A stretch of DNA of 5,361 bases from Thermoplasmatota archaeon (lineage in GTDB: Archaea; Thermoplasmatota; Thermoplasmata; RBG-16-68-12; JAGMCJ01). The stretch covers positions 1 to 5,361 of the forward strand of contig JAJISH010000420.1 of assembly GCA_022848825.1 (NCBI GenBank). The letters run 5' to 3'. The notes beneath the pieces were generated by a model that worked only from the letters and a program-made list of their open reading frames with translations, was not told the DNA's origin and did not search any database. How positions within the stretch are numbered: the stretch's first letter is position 1; every line of letters begins with the position of its first letter. Made by a program: the position numbers and the translations under genes. Of the stretch, positions 1 to 5,361 are shown one piece after another.

Positions 1-233
1 TTCTGATGGACGGTCGTCACGCCGCTCGAGTACGTGGAGTGCATGTGACCGTCGCCGACGGCGATGGAGTAGTTCCCTTTCGAGTCGAGAAACCCGTGAG
101 ACGGTCCCGCACCGGCAGGCCTGACATCGCCCTCGGGAGCCGACACCGGTGCTAGCGCCATGACGAGTGAGAGAGAAAGCAGGAGAGAGAACAACGCCGC
201 TGCGGATCGCCTTGAAGGGAACCTTCCAACCAT
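1..233 (-). CDS. Exported PHP-domain metal-dependent hydrolase, N-terminal fragment (runs off left edge)
   Basis: The minus strand reads from an ATG at 233-231 through 77 codons to the window edge without a stop. An in-frame stop (TAG) lies about 11 codons upstream and there is no other ATG between, which fixes the start. Residues 1-9 are basic (MVGRFPSRR), residues 10-32 are hydrophobic (SAAALFSLLLSLSLV then MALAPVSA), and VSA at 30-32 fits a signal peptidase I site, so the protein is probably secreted or anchored outside the membrane. After a linker, residues 61-71 read DGHMHSTYSSG, which matches the first PHP motif (D-x-H-x-H-[ST]-x-x-S-x-G); His63 and His65 would be metal ligands. PHP proteins hydrolyse phosphoesters, and exported relatives of the CehA/McbA type act as metallohydrolases. 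The substrate cannot be told from this fragment, since the other metal ligands are outside the window. The gene is divergent from the MFS transporter gene. Confidence 0.8.
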   Translation of the reverse strand, partial: MVGRFPSRRSAAALFSLLLSLSLVMALAPVSAPEGDVRPAGAGPSHGFLDSKGNYSIAVGDGHMHSTYSSGVTTVHQ

Positions 234-258
234 CCGGTCCAGTTCATTTCCCTGTGGG

Positions 259-267
259 TATTTCTAT
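259..267 (-). promoter_or_regulatory. Possible TATA box for the exported PHP gene
   Basis: On the minus strand the AT-rich stretch ATAGAAATA stands out in a GC-rich background. Its centre lies about 30 nt before the ATG at 233. An archaeal promoter here would start transcription near 237, giving a leader of only a few bases. No Shine-Dalgarno-like sequence precedes the ATG, which agrees with a leaderless or nearly leaderless transcript. The call rests on position and base composition only. Confidence 0.35.
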
Positions 268-323
268 CTTCCGCCGATGGAGTCGCATCAACAAGGACGC
301 TGACCGAGTTCCAAGTGAATGGC

Positions 324-329
324 TTAATA
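324..329 (+). promoter_or_regulatory. Possible TATA box for the MFS transporter gene
   Basis: TTAATA is centred about 26 nt before the GTG at 352, the distance usual between an archaeal TATA box and the transcription start. This would put the first transcribed base at or next to the GTG, making a leaderless mRNA. The same start would instead leave a leader of about 24 nt if translation begins at the ATG at 376. The call rests on position and composition. Confidence 0.4.
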
Positions 330-351
330 CCCGCTCCCCCTATCCGAGACG

Positions 352-1449
352 GTGCTCGGAAGGCTCGCTCGATTGATGACGTATGAGACCGTCCTGTCGC
401 TCGCGTGGTTCTTCGCGGGCTCCTTTTCGCTCGTCTTCCTCATCCGCCAGGGCATGGAAGTCCAGCACGCGGCCTACTTCGTGGCAATCGGGTACCTGCT
501 GACCGTGGTCTTCCTCCTCGTGTTCTCGAGGACGGGATTCCCGAGAGCGGATGTCTCCATGGCCGTGGGCAGCCTCGTCATGGCGGGCTATTTCGCCTGC
601 TTCCTCTACCTGCCCGACCTGGTGCTGATCAACGTCGCACCCGTGCTTCTCGCCCTCTACATCCCGGTCTTCTGGATCCCGTTCAACATCGCGATGATCC
701 GCATGACGACCGTCAAGAACAGGGGTCTCATCATCAGCCTGACGTTCGTCATATTCCCGATCGTCTACTTCATCGGTCCGCTCGCGGGCGGGGCGATGAT
801 ACAGAACTCCGGTTACGATGTCGTGTTCGCCGTGGCCCTCCTGCTGTTCGTGGTGAACTCCGCACTCATTCTCCTCACGTGGAGAAAGGGCGCCGAGAAG
901 TACTCACCGAAGATGGACCTCACGGGCGCGTGGTCGTTCCCCTCCTCCGGCTTCTTCTTCGAGGGCATCCAGGAGGGCGTGTTCGCGGTCGCTATCCCGC
1001 TGGCCACGTTCTTCCTCGTTGGTGGCGAGTTCGACCTGGGAAAGATGCTCGCCGCCTTCGGTGTGGCGGGCGGTGTGATGTCGGTCGTGGCGGGCAGGCT
1101 GTCCGACAAAAAGGGCAAGAGGAAGATCTTCATCACCCTGGCGGCCCTCGTGTGCGGGCCACTGCTCCTCCTCTCGGCGTTCGTCTCCGACCCGCTGCTC
1201 TTCGGAATCACGATCGGGGCGATCTTCTTCTTCCTCCCGCTGCTTTGGATATTCCTCTTCGTCCTCGCGGTCGACAGGGCGGCCTCATCGCAGAATGCCA
1301 TAATGGTGAGAGAGCTTATGCTGAACGCGGGGAGGACAGTGGGAGCGTTCCTGTGTCTGCTGGCCACTTTCTTCGTGAGCGTCCAGATGACCCTGATGAT
1401 CGCCGGGATTTCCCTGCTCCTCGTCCCCTTGCTCGGACTCAAGAGGTGA
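352..1449 (+). CDS. Major facilitator superfamily (MFS) transporter
   Basis: This encodes a membrane protein of 365 residues from the GTG start, with about twelve hydrophobic segments (roughly residues 14-32, 40-58, 67-84, 90-112, 124-144, 157-176, 200-222, 229-248, 258-276, 281-305, 327-345 and 346-361). A basic, polar stretch at about 177-192 separates two six-helix halves, as in MFS permeases. The loop between TM8 and TM9 reads GRLSDKKGKRK (248-258), a good copy of MFS motif A (G-x-L-[SA]-D-x-x-G-[KR]-[KR]); the matching loop between TM2 and TM3 is degenerate. Residues 320-331 (RELMLNAGRTVG) form a conserved-looking polar patch before TM11. The length is slightly below the usual 390-420, and TM1 begins very near the N terminus. 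Start choice is open: GTG 352 suits a leaderless mRNA, while TTG 373 or ATG 376 would use GGAAGG at 358-363 as ribosome binding site. All choices keep TM1. The substrate is unknown. The gene converges with the SDR gene. Confidence 0.85.
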   Translation: MLGRLARLMTYETVLSLAWFFAGSFSLVFLIRQGMEVQHAAYFVAIGYLLTVVFLLVFSRTGFPRADVSMAVGSLVMAGYFACFLYLPDLVLINVAPVLLALYIPVFWIPFNIAMIRMTTVKNRGLIISLTFVIFPIVYFIGPLAGGAMIQNSGYDVVFAVALLLFVVNSALILLTWRKGAEKYSPKMDLTGAWSFPSSGFFFEGIQEGVFAVAIPLATFFLVGGEFDLGKMLAAFGVAGGVMSVVAGRLSDKKGKRKIFITLAALVCGPLLLLSAFVSDPLLFGITIGAIFFFLPLLWIFLFVLAVDRAASSQNAIMVRELMLNAGRTVGAFLCLLATFFVSVQMTLMIAGISLLLVPLLGLKR

Positions 1450-1506
1450 TTGGATGGACAAGGATGAAGAGTGGAGATCGAAGAATCATCTTGAGCCATC
1501 ATCTGC

Positions 1507-2925
1507 TCACTTCGAGCTTTCCACGAGCGCATCCGCCAAGCTTCGGAAGACTGGGGCGTGAAAGGGAAAGGTCACGTACCAATAGAGCCGACCGAGGATG
1601 CCGTTCGGGTAGAAGTACGATGTCTGCGTGAGCTTGCCCTCTGCCACCGTGAACTCAAGCCATGCCTTTCCAGGAAGCACCATCTGGGACACGAGCAAGA
1701 GTCTTTTTCCCTCCACGAGATCGGCCACTTTCCAGAAGTCCAGGCTGTCCCCTATCCTCAGTTTCTCTGGGTCCCTTCTGCCCCTGGCGAGTCCGTACCC
1801 ACCGAGAAGCTTGTCGATCACCCCTCTGATGCGCCAGAGCACGTTGTATCTCAGCCATCCTCTGTGACCTCCCAGATGAGTGATGGTGGAGAACACGTCC
1901 TCGGCTCTCACTTCCCCCAGGTCCATGGTCTGCGTGTCGATGAATACGGCCTCTGCGATGTCGCCGTCGACCATGTCGCTCACTTCGCCCGCGCTACTGT
2001 CGGACCAGCGGCTGATGACCTGGTTCTCTTCTATCTCTCTCAGAGCTCTTCTCAAGGCCTCCTCGTACGACATGGGAACGATGTCGGGGAAGTGTCTCCT
2101 TGCATTGTCGTTCTGCATGACCGTCTCCGACCGTATCCCTTCGATCAAGCGAGAGGCCACCCTGGTCGGGACTGGCGTGAACATCATGAACCAGTAGGAG
2201 GAAAGCTTCAGCGTGGGCAAGAGCATCGGAATCAGGATCCTGCTCAGGCCCATCACATCGGAGGCCTGCTTGAGCATCTCTTGGAAGCTCATTCTCTCCG
2301 AGCCTATGTCGACGACCTGGTTGCCCTTGACAGACAGATCCTTCGCAGCCGTGAGATATTCGAGAACGTCATCCACCGCAATAGGCTGTGTCAGTGTCTT
2401 CACCCACATTGGCGGCGTCATCACGGGGAGCTTCTGCACGATGTTCCTGATTATCTCGAAGCTCGCGCTCCCGGAGCCGATGATGATGCCCGCCCGGAGC
2501 CATATCGTCTGAATCCTATCAGGACGAGAGCTCAGGACCTCGCCCACCTCGATCCTGCTCAGAAGGTGCTTGCTGGCGGTCTCCTTCACTCCGAGGCCCC
2601 CGAGGTATACGATTCTCCTCACGCCCGCCTCCGTGCAGGCGTCCAAAAAGCTCTGGGCGCTCAGCCTGTCAAGCTTCTCGTAGCCTCTTCCGGCCTCCAT
2701 GGAGTGGATGAGGTAGTAGGCGACGTCCACGCCCTTGACCGCCTCTCTGAGGGAGTCCTTGTTGAACGTGTCCCCTTCGACGACCTGCGCCCCAGCACTA
2801 GTGTAGGTCGTGACCTTCCTCGAGTCCCGCTCGAAGAGCCGCAACTCGGCGTCCTTGTCCTCCAGGAGGCGCTGAGTCAGCCTCCTACCTATGTATCCTG
2901 TCGCGCCTGTGAGCAGCACCTTCAA
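1507..2925 (-). CDS. Atypical SDR-family NAD(P)-binding protein with C-terminal DUF2867 domain
   Basis: This is a complete protein of 472 residues. The N-terminal part (about 1-295) is a Rossmann fold of the extended/atypical SDR (NmrA-like) type: TGATGYIG at 6-13 is the dinucleotide-binding loop (GxxGxxG), FERD at 31-34 ends the second strand, YYLIHSM at 70-76 and IVYLGGLG at 105-112 are core strands, and PIAVDDVLEYL at 181-191 is a typical SDR C-terminal element. No classical Y-x-x-x-K catalytic pair is evident, so oxidoreductase activity is not assured. The C-terminal part (about 315-470) matches DUF2867: RRDPEKLRIGDSLDFWKV (383-400), PGKAWLEF (418-425) and GRLYWY (445-450) followed by PFHAPVF. 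This two-domain layout is known in bacterial YbjT-like proteins, whose function is not settled. The TTG start is the first possible one after an in-frame TGA five codons upstream, and it directly precedes the first beta strand; GTG at 2919 is an alternative. It lies 98 bp downstream of the ATPase gene on the same strand but probably has its own promoter. Confidence 0.9.
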   Translation of the reverse strand: MKVLLTGATGYIGRRLTQRLLEDKDAELRLFERDSRKVTTYTSAGAQVVEGDTFNKDSLREAVKGVDVAYYLIHSMEAGRGYEKLDRLSAQSFLDACTEAGVRRIVYLGGLGVKETASKHLLSRIEVGEVLSSRPDRIQTIWLRAGIIIGSGSASFEIIRNIVQKLPVMTPPMWVKTLTQPIAVDDVLEYLTAAKDLSVKGNQVVDIGSERMSFQEMLKQASDVMGLSRILIPMLLPTLKLSSYWFMMFTPVPTRVASRLIEGIRSETVMQNDNARRHFPDIVPMSYEEALRRALREIEENQVISRWSDSSAGEVSDMVDGDIAEAVFIDTQTMDLGEVRAEDVFSTITHLGGHRGWLRYNVLWRIRGVIDKLLGGYGLARGRRDPEKLRIGDSLDFWKVADLVEGKRLLLVSQMVLPGKAWLEFTVAEGKLTQTSYFYPNGILGRLYWYVTFPFHAPVFRSLADALVESSK

Positions 2926-2932
2926 GCCCGTG

Positions 2933-2938
2933 CACCTT
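2933..2938 (-). promoter_or_regulatory. Ribosome binding site supporting the TTG start of the SDR gene
   Basis: AAGGTG on the minus strand ends 7 nt before the TTG at 2925. GGTG is the core of the archaeal anti-Shine-Dalgarno complement (GGAGGTGAT), so the site supports TTG 2925 over the GTG two codons later. Confidence 0.5.
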
Positions 2939-2960
2939 CAAGATTAGAAGATGCGCCCTC

Positions 2961-2968
2961 ATACTTAT
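2961..2968 (-). promoter_or_regulatory. Possible TATA box for the SDR gene
   Basis: ATAAGTAT on the minus strand lies in the gap between the ATPase stop and the SDR start. Transcription starting about 26 nt downstream would begin near 2938-2940, giving a leader of about 14 nt that just includes the AAGGTG site. This suggests that the SDR gene can be transcribed separately from the ATPase gene. The call rests on composition and spacing. Confidence 0.45.
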
Positions 2969-3023
2969 CATCAACTAAGGTTGAACCGAGATGCCAACTG
3001 GTGCTTGCTGGCCCCCTGCGGCC

Positions 3024-5361
3024 CTAGACGCCAGCCCTCTGAATCCCATCCATATTGAAGAGGGCTTCCTTCACCTTCTCCGATTCCATCTCGAGTCTCA
3101 GGTCTTCCAGAATGTCCATGGCCTTGTTCAGGTAGTCCTTCTCCTTCTCCGCATCCCCGTTCTCCTTCCACATCATTCCGTATTCGAAGTAGGAGTCTGC
3201 TAGTTCCTTCTCCGTCCCGATCTCTTCGCATATCCTGAGGCTCTCCTCGAAGTTCTCGATCGATTCTCTCCACCTCTTCTGCTCGCGATATATCATGCCG
3301 AAGACCCTTTTCGCGTGCGCGATGCCGTCCTTGGCGCCCACCTCTTCTGACACCTCGGACGCCCTGGCGCAGAAGTCCAGGGCTTTCTGGAAGTCCTTCT
3401 TCTTGAGGTATGCTTCCGCGATCTTGATGGAATAGTAAGCCGCCAATATGCGGTCCTCGATCTCCTCTGACATCTTCAGGCCCTTCTCGCAGTACCTGAG
3501 AGCCCTATCGTATTCCCCCCGGCTGAAATGAGCGTTGCAGACGTTGTTGAGGGCGAGAGCTTCCTCGCTTTCCCCGCTCTCCACGAAGTCGTCCTTCTTG
3601 GCATCGATCTCCTGGTCCCGTTCCGCTTCTCTTATGCCGAGGCTCCTGATCTTAGCCCTTATCCTGGCCCTCTTCGTCCTCCCCTCGGCCAGGTCCAATG
3701 CACTCTCGTAGGATTCTCTGCTCTTCTCGTAGTCTCCGATCACGCTGTACGCATCTCCCAGACCATCGAGAGTCTCCACTCTTCTCTGCTCCTCCTCTTC
3801 GATCTCCAGGGACTCGTCGTAGAACCTTATCGCCTCGTCGGTCGAGTAGTCCTTCTCCGCCGCCTTGATGAGGTACAGAAGCGCCTTGTCCCCGCTCCCG
3901 GAACGATGGTAGTGGAATGCCAGGTCTCCAGCAACCTCATCCAGATCGTCCTTGTTCAGCTCCTCGATGGACTCGGCGATGACCGCGTGGTATTCCGTCC
4001 TCAGTTCCCGCGGCATCTCGGAGTAGAGCACTTCCTTTATCATTGAGTGGTCGAACACATAGCTGCCATTGCCAGAATGAATCAACCTGTGTCTCTGGTC
4101 CAACCGCCTGAGAGCCTTGAGCAGATCTATCCTTCCGTTCCTCATTGCAGAGGCCAGGACCTCGGATGTGAACTCCTCACCGATGATCGAGGCCCAATCA
4201 AGTGTCTCCCTCGGCTCCTCTTTCACTCGGTCCAGCCTTCTCAGGATCAGGTCGTATATCTTGGAGGGGATGCTGACATCCCGGATGTCTTTGACCAACC
4301 TCCAGGCCCCGTCCTGAGGCTCGATTATCCCCTCTTCCACGAACGATTTCACCAGCTCTATCAAGAACAGCGGATTCCCCTCAGTCTTCTGATAGATCCT
4401 CTTCCTGAAGTCATCACTGAAGTCGGTTGCCCCGAGGAGGGTTGTCAGGAACTCCATCGTGTACGTGTCGGGCAGTCTCTGCAGCTCCATCTTCTCGTGC
4501 AGGTCCTCACGACCCATCAGACGCATGGTCTCGACGAGAGGATGGCCGTTCTCATCCTCCACAACGAGGTCCTCTGGCCTGTAGGTGCCCAGAATGAGGA
4601 GGGGGCTCTCCCGCGTCCTTCCCGCGAGATGATGCATCAGCGCCAGGGAGGACGGGTCTGCCCATTGCAGGTCCTCGATGCACAGGAGCGTCGGAGTCAC
4701 GCGGGCCTGCCTGATCATCCCCAAGGAGACGTTCTCGAATAGCGAGTCCCTCCTCGCCTTCGTGTCCTCTTTCCCGTGGAAGATGCCATCGTACTTGCCC
4801 GAAGTGATGAGGGTCTGGAGAATCCTCTCGATACCCTCCACCTTCTCGCCGTCTCCGTCCCAGTTCGTCAGTTCATTGCCGTAGCTGCTGTCAACCTCCG
4901 AGAGTATGTCGCCCATGTCGCTTATCAGGGACTCGTTCTCCCGACCCGTGATTATCACCACGAGGTTCGCGATCCTCCCGCCCTCTATGAGGATGGTGCA
5001 GTCGCCGTAGCCGAGTCTGTTCAGCGTGTCCCGCGTCTCCTCTCCGGTGAGCATGGACAATGAGTCCTTCACGAAGCTCCCAACGGCGGATAGCATCGAG
5101 GCGAAGATGTCCGAATCGAGCTCCGTCTCTTCCCTCAACACCTCTTTTATCGACAGGCCGGTGTCCTCCACCAGATAGACGGCCTCTACCCTCGGCGCTT
5201 CCTCTGCAAGGAGGTAACCCAGGTCCTTGGACCTCAGGGCCTCCACGAAAGACATGTAGGGTCTGAGGGATTCGTACATGCAGTTGCCAGACATCACCTG
5301 GAAGCCTTCCGATCGGGCGATGGACTTCAGCTCCTCCACGAGCGTTGTCTTGCCTACGCCT
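3024..5361 (-). CDS. STAND/AAA_16-type ATPase with TPR repeats, 5' end cut by window edge
   Basis: The reading frame is open to the right edge, and its first visible residues are GVGKTTL (5360-5340), the end of a Walker A P-loop; the true start is therefore outside the window. Numbering from the GTG codon at 5339 (not the start), 771 residues remain. Walker B is TLLCIEDLQWAD (217-228), the form typical of MalT/AfsR-like and adenylate-cyclase-associated STAND ATPases. LLILGTYRPEDL (247-258) is the following sensor-like strand with its usual arginine, and GNPLFLIELVKSF (321-333) is the GxP motif. A winged-helix-like region (about 358-460) contains IYDLILRRLDRV and a YVFDHSMIKEVLYS segment, both usual in this family. 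From about 465 to 747 the protein is helical with TPR units. A domain of about 130 residues is inserted between Walker A and Walker B (separate entry). It is probably a cytoplasmic ATP-driven signalling or regulatory switch that binds partners through its TPRs. No DNA-binding or cyclase effector is visible in this part. The stop is TAG at 3026-3024. Confidence 0.88.
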   Translation of the reverse strand, partial: GVGKTTLVEELKSIARSEGFQVMSGNCMYESLRPYMSFVEALRSKDLGYLLAEEAPRVEAVYLVEDTGLSIKEVLREETELDSDIFASMLSAVGSFVKDSLSMLTGEETRDTLNRLGYGDCTILIEGGRIANLVVIITGRENESLISDMGDILSEVDSSYGNELTNWDGDGEKVEGIERILQTLITSGKYDGIFHGKEDTKARRDSLFENVSLGMIRQARVTPTLLCIEDLQWADPSSLALMHHLAGRTRESPLLILGTYRPEDLVVEDENGHPLVETMRLMGREDLHEKMELQRLPDTYTMEFLTTLLGATDFSDDFRKRIYQKTEGNPLFLIELVKSFVEEGIIEPQDGAWRLVKDIRDVSIPSKIYDLILRRLDRVKEEPRETLDWASIIGEEFTSEVLASAMRNGRIDLLKALRRLDQRHRLIHSGNGSYVFDHSMIKEVLYSEMPRELRTEYHAVIAESIEELNKDDLDEVAGDLAFHYHRSGSGDKALLYLIKAAEKDYSTDEAIRFYDESLEIEEEEQRRVETLDGLGDAYSVIGDYEKSRESYESALDLAEGRTKRARIRAKIRSLGIREAERDQEIDAKKDDFVESGESEEALALNNVCNAHFSRGEYDRALRYCEKGLKMSEEIEDRILAAYYSIKIAEAYLKKKDFQKALDFCARASEVSEEVGAKDGIAHAKRVFGMIYREQKRWRESIENFEESLRICEEIGTEKELADSYFEYGMMWKENGDAEKEKDYLNKAMDILEDLRLEMESEKVKEALFNMDGIQRAGV
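3099..3776 (-). other. TPR region of the STAND ATPase
   Basis: Residues 522-747 of the visible protein contain about five helix-turn-helix units of 34-40 residues with TPR spacing (small residue, G/A, Y/F and a final A). Examples are GLGDAYSVIGDYEKSRESY (526-544), AHFSRGEYDRALRYCEKGL (603-621), AEAYLKKKDFQKALDFCARA (641-660), GMIYREQKRWRESIENFEES (681-700) and GMMWKENGDAEKEKDYLNKA (721-740). A charged stretch at about 553-590 separates the first unit from the others. A further degenerate unit may lie at about 468-500. Units ending in EEI or EEV suggest the longer TPR variety found in STAND regulators. Such arrays bind peptides or partner proteins. Confidence 0.8.
4815..5204 (-). other. Roadblock/LC7-like domain inserted in the ATPase between Walker A and Walker B
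   Basis: Residues 46-175 of the visible ATPase frame separate the usual post-P-loop segment (GFQVMSGNCMYESLRPYMSF, 12-31) from the usual segment before Walker B (RRDSLFENVSLGMIRQARVTP). The predicted order is a beta hairpin (VEAVYLVEDTGLSI, 51-64), a long helix (SDIFASMLSAVGSFVKDSL, 76-94), three strands (YGDCTILIEGG and IANLVVIITG, 111-132) and a final helix (SLISDMGDILSEVDSSYG, 137-154) ending at NWDGDGE. Strand-strand-helix-three strands-helix is the order of a Roadblock/LC7 (MglB-like) fold lacking its first helix. The fold assignment is an inference from predicted secondary structure; the insertion itself is seen directly. Confidence 0.5.

Noticed and set aside
1450..1506. Possible bidirectional terminator between the convergent MFS and SDR genes
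   Set aside because: No stable hairpin followed by T residues and no clear T-run on either strand was found. The minus strand is only mildly pyrimidine-rich.
813..1532. 239-codon open frame on the minus strand opposite the MFS gene
   Set aside because: It overlaps the MFS gene along most of its length and the start of the convergent gap. The product is Ser/Lys-rich without motifs, so it is treated as a shadow.
405..1631. Long open frame on the plus strand overlapping the MFS gene
   Set aside because: The translation is rich in Arg, Pro, His and Gly with no recognisable motif. It is the +2 shadow of the GC-rich MFS gene, whose own frame gives a clean 12-TM protein.
2976..3023. Possible terminator hairpin after the ATPase stop codon
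   Set aside because: GGCC appears twice on the minus strand (GGCCGCAGGGGGCC) and short GCCA/TGGC arms exist, but the stems are only 4 bp and no T-run follows.
1558..3027. 489-codon open frame on the plus strand opposite the SDR gene
   Set aside because: It is antisense to a gene with clear Rossmann and DUF2867 motifs, and its translation has no family-like pattern. High GC at third positions removes stops on the opposite strand.
4047..4742. 231-codon open frame on the plus strand opposite the ATPase gene
   Set aside because: It lies entirely antisense to the conserved Walker B to winged-helix part of the ATPase, and its translation is Leu/Gln/Pro-rich without motifs.

Overview
This 5.4 kb window most likely comes from an archaeon, probably a euryarchaeote of the Thermoplasmatota type. 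The support is indirect: a STAND-type ATPase with C-terminal TPRs, short TATA-like boxes placed about 26 nt before predicted starts, a near-leaderless arrangement at two genes, GTG/TTG starts, and GC-rich third positions. No rRNA or other taxonomic marker is present, so the lineage is an inference.

Layout, left to right. (1) Positions 1-233, minus strand: the N-terminal 77 codons of an exported protein that begins with a Sec-type signal peptide and runs into the first metal-binding motif of a PHP-type phosphoesterase; the rest lies beyond the left edge. (2) Positions 234-351: a 118 bp divergent promoter region. (3) Positions 352-1449, plus strand: a 12-TM major facilitator superfamily transporter. 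(4) Positions 1450-1506: a short convergent gap without a clear terminator. (5) Positions 1507-2925, minus strand: a complete atypical SDR-family protein with a C-terminal DUF2867 domain, starting at TTG. (6) Positions 2926-3023: a 98 bp gap with a likely promoter and ribosome binding site for the SDR gene. (7) Positions 3024-5361, minus strand: a large STAND/AAA_16-type ATPase with TPRs, cut by the right edge inside its Walker A motif.

The genes do not form an obvious pathway. The ATPase and SDR genes are in the same direction, but the SDR gene seems to have its own promoter. The most interesting item is the ATPase: about 130 residues that resemble a Roadblock/LC7 (MglB-like) fold sit between Walker A and Walker B, where related ATPases have only a shorter linker. 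This suggests a signalling ATPase with a sensory or small-GTPase-related module built into the nucleotide-binding domain. The exported PHP protein is a second point of interest. No mobile element, CRISPR array, RNA gene or phage gene was seen.
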